Shown one piece after another: positions 35,499-47,013 of a DNA stretch of 64,000 bases. The notes under the pieces were generated by a model. The model had not been told where the DNA came from. It was given only the letters and a program-made list of their open reading frames with translations, and searched no databases. Positions within the stretch are counted from its first letter, which is position 1. Each line of letters starts with the position of its first letter. The stretch is taken from assembly GCA_002897115.2 (NCBI GenBank), contig BCIH01000014.1:121707-185706 (forward strand). The letters are read 5' to 3'. This stretch comes from Prototheca cutis. Lineage: Eukaryota > Chlorophyta > Trebouxiophyceae > Chlorellales > Chlorellaceae. A program made the position numbers and the translations under genes.

Positions 35499-37755
35499 AT
35501 GGCCACCAGGAGAGCGGGGCAGCCTCCTCGGGAGGCCGCCAAGGAAGCCGCCCTGCGCGCCCCGTTCTTGATGAAAACGTGAGAGGAGCGTATGCTGATG
35601 CCACTGTGCTGTTTTGACCGCTCTCTGGCTGCACCCCGGGCACACCGCTTGTACACCCCGGCTTCCCCCCGCAGGTATGACCTGGTAAACGACCCAGAGA
35701 CTGACAAAACCATTTCCTGGGGCCCCGATGGCAACAGGTAGGACGGATGGGGTGGTTCTGTGTGAAGCCTGGGAACGCTGAACAGGGCCAGCATGGGCAG
35801 GAGCAGTTGTTGGTATTGCCTGTTCAGTTTCCATGGTGGCGTCAGTACAGTGCAGCTCCCACGCCCTCCATCTGCCCCTCCGCAGCTTCATTGTGTGGAG
35901 GAATGCCGAGTTTGCACGTGACTTGCTGCCCCTGCACTTCAAGCACAGCAACTTTGCCAGTTTTGTGAGGCAGCTCAACACCTATGTGAGTAGTCGAGTG
36001 CTGGGGATGAGGGGGTTAGGAGGGTGGGGTGGGGGGAGAGGGGACTTGATGAACAAACGCACACACCTGCCCAACACACCCACACTCAAAATAAAATAAA
36101 TGCAGGGTTTCCGAAAAGTGGACCCCGATCGTTGGGAGTTTGCCAACCCGCTGTTTGTGCGTGGTCACCCCGAGCTGCTCGGGGACATTCACCGGCGCAA
36201 GCCTGCGGCGCCCGAGGCCCGGGGTCGCGGCGGCGCTGGCCCCGACGGCGCGGGGCTCACGGCTGTGGAGCTCGGCGTCTACGGCGGCCTGGCGGCAGAT
36301 GTGGAGACGCTGCAGCGGGACAAGCGCCTCCTCATGGCCGAGGTCGTGCGGCTCCGTCAAGCCCAGACGGCTTCAGAGGCGGCGCTGGCGGGGCTGCAGG
36401 CGCGCGTGGAGGCGGGCGAAGCCCGGCAGCAGCAGCTCCTCGCGTTCTTCTCCTCGGCCATGCAGCACCCTGCCCTGCTCCAGCACCTCACCGGCGCGCC
36501 CACCCAGGTCATGCCCCGCATCGACGATGGACGACGTACGTGTTTTGTTTGGGGGGAGAGTGTGTCTGTGCAGGCCTTGGGGCCAGGGATCAGAGGGCTG
36601 GTTGGGGTGTGCGGTCTCTTCACCATCCCAAAACAAACTCAGCATTGTCATTATGAACACACCCACTTAATGCAGGGCGGAAAAAGCGGCGGGGCGGTGG
36701 GGTGCACGCGCGGGGCGGTGGTGAGTCTGACAGTGAAGGGTCTGGTGACGAGACATCGACGGACAAATCGGCCTTTGTAACGGCACCCGACCATCGTCTG
36801 ATTGTGCACAACCCGGCAGCAGCGGCAGGCAGCGTGGCGGGGGGAGCAGCGCCGGGGTCGCTGGCGGAGCTGGCACAGGCCTTTATGCGGCTGTTGCAGA
36901 CGCAGAGCCAGCCGCTGGATCCAGCGGCCCAGACGGTTGCAGCGGGCAGGCTCGGGGTCGTCCCCGGCAGCGCGGCCCAGCACCATCACCCGGGAGCACC
37001 GATGGCGGGGGTCATGCCCGCGGGCCACAGCGCGGGCACCGCCTTTGCGTTTCCCGGGGCGAGCGTCGACACGCTGGGCGCTGCGGCGCGTGTGCCGTCG
37101 GCCACGATGCCTGTGTTCCATGATCTCCCCATCTCGGGGAACCCAGGAAGCCCGAATGCCATGGGCGGCCTGTTTGACGATGAGCTCCTCCACCCACTGG
37201 ACCTAGGAAACTTCGATCTCAGCACCCTGAGCGGCGGCGGTGCGGGCGGACGGGGTGGCAAGGCCGGAGGGACGGGGGCAGCATGCACCCCAGATCCACG
37301 GGGCATGTCGGGGTTTGTCCCCGTGCCGGACGGTTCCGACCGGACAAACAATGGCAGCGACGACGGAGGCCAGGCCGCCGCGCCGTCGCCACCACCGGGG
37401 AGCGGGCCACTGATCACGGAAATCAAGCCCGATGCCTTGGGGGAGCTGCCCACGCTTGACAACTTTTCACTCAGCGACCTCGACACCCTCCAGGCACACG
37501 TACGATCTTAGGGTTTTGTTACTTTTCATGTGTCTGTTTATTTGTTCACGCGGCGGGGAGTGTGGCAGATGGACAACAGCCTGCTCAGACCCAACCAGCC
37601 ACTGACGCACACATGCACACATCCCACAGGACCATTACTGGCCAGCGGTGGGCAGCCACAGCGGGGTGGGGCATCCGGACGTGTCGTCGCCTTCTTTCAG
37701 CATGGTGGACCTTCCAGACACCATGCCCATCATCACCGAGCCCTCAGATTCCTAG
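35499..37755 (+). CDS. HSF: heat shock transcription factor (class A-like HSF)
   Basis: HSFs bind heat-shock elements as trimers and activate chaperone genes. Six in-phase exons: 35499-35578, 35675-35737, 35886-35985, 36106-36535, 36676-37499 and 37630-37755. The DNA-binding domain reads [52 protein letters not shown] and [20 protein letters not shown]. The intron after LNTY matches the conserved HSF position in plants. A heptad-rich oligomerisation region ([20 protein letters not shown]) follows, then a basic cluster RRKKRRGGG as a likely nuclear signal, formed across the 36535/36676 splice. The long C-terminal part is Gly/Ala/Pro-rich, with acidic and hydrophobic patches near the end ([16 protein letters not shown]) that could be activation motifs. 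If the last intron is unspliced, the frame stops at 37511. Confidence 0.94.
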
Positions 37756-38280
37756 GGCGGCAAACACCTGCATCCGTCAATCGCTGGGTGCACAAAGGCA
37801 AGCGCGGAACAACGGCCTCCTTGCAATCGATGACCCGGCCCGCCCTTGCCTCCGACTCGTTCACGACGAAACTTCGAGGCTTTCCGGCCGCTGCTTGTCC
37901 TGTATTGACCACCCAGGCCCTTGGTGTTCCATCTGCGTCTCCTTTGCCCTGCTTGTACACTCTTCCCTCTAATCCCCGGTCCACCTGCCGGCTCACATGG
38001 CCGGTGTCGGTGCCATGCACCCGTGCCGAGACGCTACATGTTACAAGGTGCCTGAAAACAAGAGAGCAGCCAAGCAGTTGCATGTGTGTATGTGTGACAC
38101 AGGGGGAAGGGCCACTGCCATAAACCGACTGCAGCCAGCATGCAACGAGGCTCTGGCAGTGTTCTTGGCAGGGGCAACCGAATTGATCCCTTGCTAGAAA
38201 AACAATGGTGTGTATGCAGTTGACCCCCCTGGAAAAGGAATAATACATGGTTGTCCAGTCATGGAGACAGCAAGAACCCT
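37756..38280. other. convergent intergenic region, HSF / glutathione peroxidase
   Basis: A 525-base tail-to-tail spacer. A minus-strand TGTAA at 38045-38041, 236 bases past the peroxidase stop, is a candidate poly(A) signal. No gene is recognised. Confidence 0.4.
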
Positions 38281-39420
38281 CTATTTGGCCAGCTGCTCCT
38301 CGATATCCTTCTCGATGGCCGTGGGCTTGGTGGTGGGGCTGTACCGCTTAACGACGTGGCCCTCCTTGTCCACCAGGAACTTGGTGAAGTTCCACTTGAT
38401 GGCGTCCAGCAGGAACCCACCCTTTTCCTTTTGCAGCCACTTGTACAGCGGGTCAGCTGCAAGTGGTGGTGGTGTGGATCGTTGGGAGGTGGAGGTGGAG
38501 TTGGCAAGGGTTCGATGGCCTCTCTCGGATGCGGGCCCCAAGGACATGACTTCCAGGGAAGTGGAAGCTTGTTTCCCCACAAAAAAGTCCCCTCCTTTCA
38601 TACCCCTTTCTCCCCTCGCCAATACTTGCTCCCTGCAAGCACCCAGCTCCCACAACGTACCCTCGCTGCCGTTGACCTTGATCTTAGCAAACAGAGGGAA
38701 GTTGGCGCCCTTGCTCTCCGCAAACTTCTTAATCTCCTCCGCGGTGCCAGACTCCTGGTTGGCAAACTGGTTGCAGGGAAAGGCCAGCACATCAAAACCC
38801 TTCTCGCCATACTTGCTCTCCAGCTCAACCAGCTCCAGGTACTGGGGCGTGAAGCCGCACTGCAGGGGATGTATGGTTCATGATGGATTTCGAGGTTCAA
38901 TCCGCGTGTACACACCACCACCTGCCTATCAAGCCCCCCATCGGTCCAACCCAGACTCACATTCCCTCAATCTAGCCCAGACTCACGTTGGAGGCCACAT
39001 TCACAACCAGCAGAACCTTGCCCTTGAATTTGTCCAGGGCCACAGATTCGCCATCGATGTTCTGCAGGAGAGCAAGGGGGCGCCGGGCCAGACTGAGCCA
39101 TGTGTGTGTGAGAGAGAAAAAACCTCGCTGCAGGCGATGCGCCCGGGGTCACTCGCATCGCTCGCATCATGCGCGCGAAAGGAAACACGCCACCCTCATA
39201 CCGTGACGGTAAAATCGTAGATGGTGCCAGGCATGGTGTATGCTTCTGACCGCGATGTGGAGTGGATGCTACGACACTTGAGGACACGAAGGTCGCTCGC
39301 GAACAAAGCAGCCGGGATGGGAGTGCGTGCAAACTGTACCGAGCGAGCCTGGGGCAGGTGTTTGGTCGGAAGCGCAAAAATTCTGGTGCGAGAAAGAGCC
39401 GATGCAAGCCTTAGGGCCAT
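38281..39420 (-). CDS. GPX: glutathione peroxidase-like thiol peroxidase, probably organellar
   Basis: It reduces hydroperoxides; plant-type GPXs of this class use thioredoxin. Four in-phase exons, 39420-39202, 39061-38987, 38859-38661 and 38456-38281, give 222 residues. The core starts TIYDFTVTNIDGESVALDKF and has LLVVNVASNCGFTPQY, where the peroxidatic residue is Cys (TGC), not selenocysteine. FDVLAFPCNQFANQE, the resolving Cys region, and AIKWNFTKFLVDKEGHVVKR follow. The 39420 start adds an Arg/Ser/Ala-rich leader of about 62 residues (MALRLASALSRTRIFALPTK...), typical of a transit peptide. A second in-frame ATG at 39234 (MPGTIYDF) would give a cytosolic form. Both could be used. Confidence 0.93.
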
Positions 39421-39930
39421 TCCGATCAACACGCCGGGATTCCAGCCGGAAAAAATCCGCGGTCCGTTCTGTGGTCGAGACGAGCTCCCCTTGGGTGATG
39501 GACCACATTGGTAAAATTTGATAACGAGGTCGTGATCCTCGTCATCCTCCGTTTTTGTCCCGGCACAGGTTCTGAACATCGCCTCACCTCTCCTCGTAGC
39601 CAACTTGACTGTCAACATGGCGACAACGAGCAATGAGCCGGCTATTTTCCAATTTTACGTCGAACAAAATAGCACAGAAGGGGGGCTTTGTTTGAGGCCT
39701 GGCAGTTCTGGAGCACCGGCCGCCGCCCTCCTGCTGTCACACCTGTCTGGCGTGGCGAGTCGCAGTTATTGTGTCCAGCATCACGGTATTCAGTCTCAAG
39801 TCCATTGTTGAGTCGTCTTTGTCGTTGTCGTCTCGGCCACCGCAGCAGATCACGGTGTGGTCCAGTCGAACCCGGGGTTGAAGGCCGTCAGGGATGAAGA
39901 TCGCCAGGCAGATCACCCAACCCCTCGTCA
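39421..39930. other. intergenic region, GPX / coiled-coil gene
   Basis: About 500 bases between two minus-strand genes. The GPX reading frame stays open upstream to 39633, but the leader beyond 39420 does not look like a targeting signal. No other gene is seen. Confidence 0.35.
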
Positions 39931-42354
39931 TCACAGAATGCCATTGACGACCGCAGCACTGCCAGCGGGCTTTGCAGCGATACCAAGATCGGCAACGGTG
40001 CGGAGGTACTGCTTGGCCGCAAGGACTTGCCGCCGCACAGACTCCAGGGCGTCTTCTTGCCCGTCGGGCCTAAGACCCTTGGTTTGCTGGATAGGTGCCG
40101 GATGCACGAGCAAACGTCCTCGGGGCCTGCCGTTCAGAGACGCACCCTCCAGGGGGCGAGGCCGGGCACTCGGTTCCCGCGCTGCCGGGATCTGCGGCAG
40201 CAGAAGCAGTGTGGGGTGGTGGGCTTATGCGGCTGGTGCGGTGCAACTAACAAGCGGATTTGGAGGACTACCTGTCCCGGGACGGATGATTCCTGGGTCA
40301 CGACAACCACAGAAAAGCCAGTCGATGACCCAAACACCTACGCAAAGAACTGGCTGGAAATGTCCCCGTCAACAACAGCCAAACATCTCCTCGGCATCCC
40401 CCAACATCCAGCACCAGCAAGAGAAATCTCCCCCTGCAAGAGCCGACCAGACCTGGGTTCCATTCCTCCCCGGAGCAAGCCGCGCCTTGGCCCCTCGGGC
40501 CCGGTCTAGCAACGGACTATCAAACAGATCGTCGCTGGCGCTGCCATCTTCGCTGTCGCTGTGCAACGGAGCTGGTTCACGCCCCACCCGAGGCTGGGTG
40601 GTGTGGGAGCTCCGGGTCCAGCCCACCCGCGGCACCGCCTGTGCTGCTGCGGTCGGCGCCTGGTCCACAGACCGACCCACCCGCAGCCGGTCCAGCTGCA
40701 TCTCTGCGACCTGCAGCTTCCGCTCAGCTTCCCGTCGGCCCCGCTCCGACTCGGCCAGCGCCGTCCGGGCCTGCTGGGACTCTTGCTGCAAAATTGTTTT
40801 TGTAAAGGGGGAGATGGTGGTGGGGCGTTTTGGCTACTTGTCCATTTGTTCATTAATTGTTGCTCGTTCACTTGTGATGGATGGGAACGAAACCTACGCC
40901 GGGTTGCCTTGCGGCAATGGCAGACCTGTCTCTGAGTACGGCATCACTGCAGCGCCGACGTCCTCGTCAATATAATCACTCCCCAGGCCCCAAACAACTC
41001 CAAAACAAAGAACAACTACGAAAGCAGACCTTGTGCTGGCGGGTCATTCGCTCGATCTCAGCTCGGTGCTCAGCTTCCTTGCCTGCGAGGAGCTGGGCGT
41101 GCAGCAGCCGCTCCTGATCCAGTTGCGATGCAGTGTGCGCTGCGCTTTCCTCGGCAGCCGCCGCGCGCGCAGCAGCCAGCTCCGCGCCACGCGAGGCGTC
41201 GGCGATCTCGCGCGCCGCGGCCTGCGCTGTGCTTTCCAGCTCGGCGCGCTCGATGTCCCACGCCGCTGCGTCACGCCGGCACCCTTCCAGGGATACACGG
41301 GCGGTGTCAAGTAAAGCCTGCGCGGCACCGGCCGCATCGCGGGCACGCTCCGCCTCGGCCGCCGCCGCAGCGCCCTGAGATCGCGCGGCTGCCAGCTCGT
41401 TTTCAAGAGCAATTGCCCGCTCGTTCGCGGCACGTTCGCCGGCCGCCGCGGCCTCCAGCCGGCGTTCCAGACCGGCCAGCGTGCCTACAGCAGACTCAAA
41501 CCGCGAGACGACGGCCGTCAGACCGCGCTCGCGCTCCGCTGCACTTTCTTCAGCGCGCTCCAGTCGTGCGTGGAGTGACTCATTTTCGTCGGACCGCTGA
41601 CGCAGCAACCGCTCCGATTCCGCCGCTGCATGCTCCGCGGCCGCCAGTGCCTGAGTTATTCAGATGACATGGAGGATGTTGCTGGGTGGGAGGCCTTGGG
41701 TGGGGCCCAAAAACACATATGCATATGTACTCCCACAGCAACAACTGCTTGATCGCCATTCCAAAAGAGCAAGAGTGCATCCCTCACATATATCCTTTTT
41801 GACATGCCTTTACATGGGTGGCATTGGCTTCCCGGGCCTTGGCAAGCTCAGACTCCAGCCGGCTCAGCTCCGCATCTCGATCTTGTAGCAGCTGCGAGCA
41901 GTGTGTTTTTGCTTGTTTGAGTCTGAGAGGATGGAATGCGAGTAAACAGGCTAGAAGACCTCCACGGTTTCACTCGCTCCAGTGCCACTCGTTAAAATCA
42001 CCACCACAGCAGACCTTGAGGTTGTACTTAAAGTCGATGGTGAGCTGACTCAGCTGCTGCTTCAGCAGCACCGTCTCGGGATCCGGACCCGGAGCTGTGA
42101 TGGATATCGTCTGCAAAGGGGCATGCAGAGCAGATGCAAGCTGGTTGGTTGGGCTCGAAGGAGCCGGGCGCGGCCACACCACACACACCAGAGACACACA
42201 CCAGCCACCCCACCGCCAACCGCCTGGTTACCTTGTGGCCAAAGGCACTTGGCGCGGGAGTACGCCGCTCGGCCTGACAGTAGAGGGTGCATTTGACACG
42301 GCTGGGGCGTGTGAACAGCGTCGAGGCCCATCCCCCACGCATCCCGGGCCCCAT
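39931..42354 (-). CDS. coiled-coil protein of unknown function
   Basis: I do not recognise the family. From the 5' side the exons read about 42354-42232 (LFTRPSRVKCTLYCQAERRT, start near here), 42110-42015 (PETVLLKQQLSQLTIDFKYN), 41888-41815 (DRDAELSRLESELAKARE), 41650-41030 and 40790-40460. The large exon is a continuous Ala/Glu/Arg-rich coiled coil with heptads such as LERRLEAAAAGERAANERAI. A Ser/Asp-rich patch (SDSEDGSASDDLFDSPLLD) follows near 40560. The segment 40113-39931, ending QYLRTVADLGIAAKPAGSAA, looks like a real C-terminal exon and is included on that basis. The short folded-looking N-terminus differs from the low-complexity coil. Centrosomal, Golgi or cytoskeletal roles are all possible. 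Confidence 0.6.
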
Positions 42355-42898
42355 TCCGTCGCCTTGGCAGCGGCCCTACCTCCAACTGGCGCGAGAGAGA
42401 TCGCAGCGTGCTTCCGGGTGTGGCATACTTGGAAGCCGAGTCGAGTACTGAGGAGTGAGACTTCATTTCATGTGACTAGGGAATGGGCCGTCGCAGGACA
42501 ATCCGTGAGGCGAGCGGCCGCTCCCCGGCCGAGTCTGTGTCACTCGTCGATCGGTGCTGCGCACTCCGGGGGGTTACTCGCGCTCACGAGTCATCGGTCC
42601 GTAACCACACATGTTTACTGGGTCATGGGAAGTGGGCGATCCCCCTGCGTGGCTATGAAGAGGGGGAAAACTCGATTCCACGTTCCGGCCTGCCTGCCTG
42701 TTGAGCTGTTCAAACTACCGGTGGGATTTTGCCAGGGATTTTCGGGGCCGGGCCGGAACCCCCAACCCCCAGGAGAAATCCCCACGGGCCGTTTTGACCG
42801 CAGCAAAAACTGGAAAAACTGCGGGGCAGGTCGAGTTCCATCTCGTTTTAATGCATCATAGAAATCATTTTATTTTGTTTGGCTAGTGCTTGTCCTCC
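42355..42898. promoter_or_regulatory. divergent intergenic region, coiled-coil gene / J-MECR
   Basis: About 540 bases upstream of both genes. An in-frame TAG at 42884 closes the J-MECR frame just ahead of its ATG. No exon is recognised. Confidence 0.4.
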
Positions 42899-45735
42899 AT
42901 GCCGGGTGCTGTGATGGATCTGGGTGATCAAGACTTGTACGCCCTCCTGGGTGTCAACTCAAAGGCCAAGGAGACCGAGGTGGGACAGTGTTCTATTACG
43001 TTTTATAACTGCATAAATCAAATATGCCTGGCGTGCCATGTGTCGGTCGAGCTTTCAACCGTGAACTTCCGAGTCTGCTTCAAACATGGCACTGCTCGGC
43101 AACCCTGCCGCAGATCCGCCGGGCCTTCCGCAACCTTGTCACACGCGCCCATCCGGACAAGGGAGGGGATGTGCAGCGGTTCCGGCTCATCCAGCAGGCG
43201 TACGAAGTTCTGTCCGACGCCAAGAAGGTCTGCATGCCCGGGGGTTGGACTTGGGACTTGGCGACCGCACAGGAGCACTGGCTCGAGGACCTGCACGCCA
43301 TGCCCGCGTCAATGTATTGCAACACCGTTCTACATGAACCCTCTCTTCTATGCAGCGGGAACACTATGACCAGACCGGCAAGATCATGAAGACGGCGGAG
43401 GAGGAGTTTATGGACAGCTTTGCCGGCGGTGCGTGCAGATAAGATTGCAGTTGCTGGGTTGCTGCCCTGAGAAATGAGCGGTGGTCGGAGGCTGTCATGG
43501 GCAAGAAATGCACGACCGGCGTGCGCTGACACATCAACAATCGAGGGCCACTCCAAGTTCTTGCTGCCACAGGGAACTACCGTGACAAGGTTCGGGCGGC
43601 CGGGGAGAACGAGCCTCCCAACATCACGGAGCAGATCACAGTGAGGCAGTCCAAGGACGCCGGCTCTCACACCGCGGGCTTTGAGGCCTGGCTCCGTGGT
43701 CGGGGCAATGAGGGTATCCAGGTGTTTACGGCCGATGACGTGGCCGAAAGGTTTGGCGTGGTCAAGGGGTCGTACGACCCGGTGCCCCTGCCCCGCATCC
43801 GCGCGCACGCCGTGCGCTGCTCGGGCGCGGGCGCCGCCCGAGATGTGCTGAGTGTGGACAGCGAGGAGATGCCGGCCGAGCTGGAATGGGGCCAGGTCCT
43901 CGTCAGCATCCGGTTTGCACCCATCAACCCCGCCGATCTCTACACTGTCGCGACAGGCGGGACATACGGCACGGAGAATGTCCCGCCGCCGTTTGTCCCC
44001 GGCCACGACGCCGTTGGGGTTGTCGTCAAGGTCCTTTCTTGTTGATTGGCTGGTCAAGTATTTTTGTTGAATGCCTCGCCTGCGAGTATGGGATCCATGC
44101 ATGGTTCATTCATGATTGCTGCACGTCAGCAACGCTTGCACCTGTCCGCCAATCGCCACCCTTACAACAAGAAAAACATACTCCTGCGACTCATTTCAGA
44201 CGGGCCCTGGGGTGAAAACGCTGCACGAGAACGACTGGGTGGTCCCACTCAAACCCTTCCTGGGCACCTGGCGTTCGCTGTTGATTGCCGGCGAGAAGGA
44301 GCTGCTGCGGCTGCCGCAGGACGTCATGCCCATGGAGCAGTGTGCCATGCTCCGTGAGACGCTCACGGCCTACCGCCTCCTGGAGGACGCCCCGGGTCTC
44401 AAGGTATGATGGGGCTGGGTTCTGCGAGGGGCATGCAGCTGGGTTCACCGGGTTGGGTTGAACGTCCCCCCTTCTTTTGCGAACATGAAGATATAGAGTC
44501 AACCTCGAATCCATGGCTCCAACAAACCTGCAGCCTGGCGACTGCGTGAGCCTGAATGCGGCCAATTCGGCGGTGGGACAGATGGTGATCCAGCTGGCAG
44601 GCCTGCTGCGTCTGCGCACGGTGGCACTGGTGTCTGAAGAAAGTGGCGCCGATTTCGCCAAGACGGCAGAGTGGCTGACGCACCTGGGCGCTACTGTCGT
44701 CCTGCCCGACCGAGGCTCCCTCAGGGTGAGGTCTAGGAGCAATCTTTTGGGGGGAGGCTCAAATCGACGAAATCCATGGCGCATTCACCCGTTCATGCAA
44801 ACCAGCTGCCTGGGAGCGCTGTGGAGAGACCCATTGCAGAGCAATGCTCTCGTATGCATACGCCCACACAGTTCCACAGGTGTACATGTACAAGTCATTA
44901 AAACCCCCGCTCCTCACCCAACAAAACACCCCCCACCAGACCGAATTGGATAAACTGAAATTTTTCGCCAAGCCCAAGTTGGCGCTCGACGCGGTGGGAG
45001 GACTCAGCGCCCAGCGCCTGTCCGATGCCCTGGCCCCCGAGGGACAGCTGGTTATCTACGGCTGCATGAGTGGGAAATCCCCCACCTGGACATGGCACTC
45101 CTGGGTCTTCCAGGGCATCCAGGTATGATTATGTTCCTTTTTTCTTTCCAGGCAGCAGTGCCATACCCATGGTTCTTCATGCACCCGAAAGCAGCACCAG
45201 GGAGCGCGCAACCCAGCACACGTGATGCCCCTGCAATGCAACCTGCATTCCCCAGGTGCGGGGTTTCAACATCCGGCGCTGGGTCCAGGAGCACAAGAAG
45301 AAGGTTCCACTGCTCATTGACAGCATCGCCAAACTGGTCAATGCCGGCAAGCTCCAAACCGCATACACAGAGTGCGTCACTGCAGGAGGGGGGGTTGGCA
45401 GCTGTCGAGGAGGGCCTTCCGGCAGTCCCAATGTCATGCCATGCCGTTATCATGCATGCTTATATCTATGTGCCTATGGCGGTCCCATGCCCAAAGCCCC
45501 GTGCCACTCATTTTCTCCTCTCCTGCCAACAAATCCCCCCCCGAAAGCCAAAAGGTATCTGAAATACAGCACGGAACTCCCAATCCCCCCCCCCCCCCCC
45601 CCCCCCCCCCAAACACACACACATTATAGGTATGAGCTGGCTACGGAGTTTGAGGAGGCGCTGGAGCATGCGCTGGAGCGCGGCAAAAACACAAAGGTCC
45701 TGCTCAAGGTCTCCGATGTCGGCGTGCAGTACTGA
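42899..45735 (+). CDS. J-domain / trans-2-enoyl-CoA reductase (MECR-like) fusion
   Basis: MECR is the NADPH-dependent enoyl reductase of mitochondrial fatty acid synthesis; J-domains stimulate Hsp70. Nine exons are all in phase: 42899-42979, 43114-43227, 43356-43428, 43573-44030, 44200-44403, 44534-44725, 44940-45122, 45256-45371 and 45630-45735 (508 residues). The J-domain reads DLYALLGVNSKAKETEIRRA, with VTRAHPDKGGD (HPD intact) and FRLIQQAYEVLSDAKKREHY. A linker with ITVRQSKDAGSHTAGFEAWL leads, inside the single exon 4, into the reductase: VLVSIRFAPINPADLYTVA, PPFVPGHDAVGVVVK, WVVPLKPFLGTWRS, LNAANSAVGQMVIQLAG (cofactor site), LVIYGCMSGKSP and VRGFNIRRWVQEH. The J-domain occupies the place of the usual targeting peptide. 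An in-frame stop just upstream limits the start to 42899 or the ATG at 42914. Whether the product is mitochondrial is open. Confidence 0.9.
45585..45611 (+). repeat. poly-C tract upstream of the last J-MECR exon
   Basis: About 27 C then AAACACACACAC, ending 18 bases before the TATAG acceptor. It may serve as a pyrimidine tract. Confidence 0.85.
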
Positions 45736-46032
45736 TCTACGAGTCGTCCCTCAGACGTGGATGAGTCCTGCTGGTGATCATCAGCGGGACGACGCCCTGG
45801 TTTGCGGTCGTCGATTGTTCCTGTTGGGAGCCTTGTGCAGCGTTTTCTGACATTCCAATCCACGTTGCATTGTCTCTTTGGTGTTGGCATGGTGGCGCGG
45901 AGGTGTGCCCGACCACAAGCGAGCGTGTATCATCATCTCCATCAAGGAAGTGCGAGGTGCAGAGGAGGGATTGGGGCTAGGATTGCACTTCCATCGATGT
46001 TTGGTCAGGCTTGGGTTCCCGCCCACACTTGA
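45736..46032. other. convergent intergenic region, J-MECR / HAD
   Basis: A 297-base tail-to-tail spacer with no recognised feature. Confidence 0.35.
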
Positions 46033-46957
46033 TTACGATTGTGCTCCCGCGGAGACAACAGGAGGGGCCCGGAGGTCAAGCTCTGATGCCAACACCTGCT
46101 GGACTTGTTGCAAGCTCGTTGCGTAAAAATGCGGTTTCATCTCGCCCTCGAGCGTGGAGCCTCCACCTACATGACTCCCCTGGGTGTCTAGCAGGATGGT
46201 CCAAGCTCCCGCCCTCGTGCCACTCACGATCTGCAGGAATGTGGGGGGGAAGCAGGAATCCGGGCGAATGCATCAAAACCGGGGGCAGCATCAGATGACC
46301 GCTCGCTGTGCCGTTGCACGTCTGTCCAATGCACGCATTCAAACAAAAATGTTCAATAAACTATGATGGCCCTATACCCCTCCCCGGCCAAGCACGACAA
46401 ATAACACACATCGTCTTTGGCGCTGTCGCCGATCATGACCAGCTCCTCGCAGGTCACGCCCCAATGTGCAGCAATGTGTTTCAGTGCTGCTGGGTCCGGC
46501 TGTGATTGTGTGTGCAAGGAAGAGTGGAGGAGGATGTGTTGAGATCACTTGTGCCAAGAGCCAGCATCATGCCCAACAGAGCCCACTGTGCAAGCCTGAT
46601 GCGGTCTGTAGGCAGGCACACGTGGGCCATGCAGCGCCGCCGACTGACCTTGTATGGAAGAAACTCCCGCGTCAGTACTGGAAGAAAGGGCGGCAGCTGG
46701 AAATGTTCCGCGTGGAAGAGGTCCACGGCCCGCTTCAGATTCCGTGTTACCAGCGCTCTACACAGTGGGTGGGGGTAGTTTGGTTGAGGTGTGAGACTTT
46801 CCGGTGGTGAGGTAGCTTCTGCTGTTCATGGCCATCTGATGCAGTGAGTCGTGCTCCTTCCACGAGCTGACCCGCCTCCGCTGCTGAGGCTACTTTGCAC
46901 CTCCCCCGTAGCTCCAGACCCCCCCCCGCAGGACAAGCACCCCCTCCCCCCCCCGCA

Positions 46958-47013
<56 letters not shown>

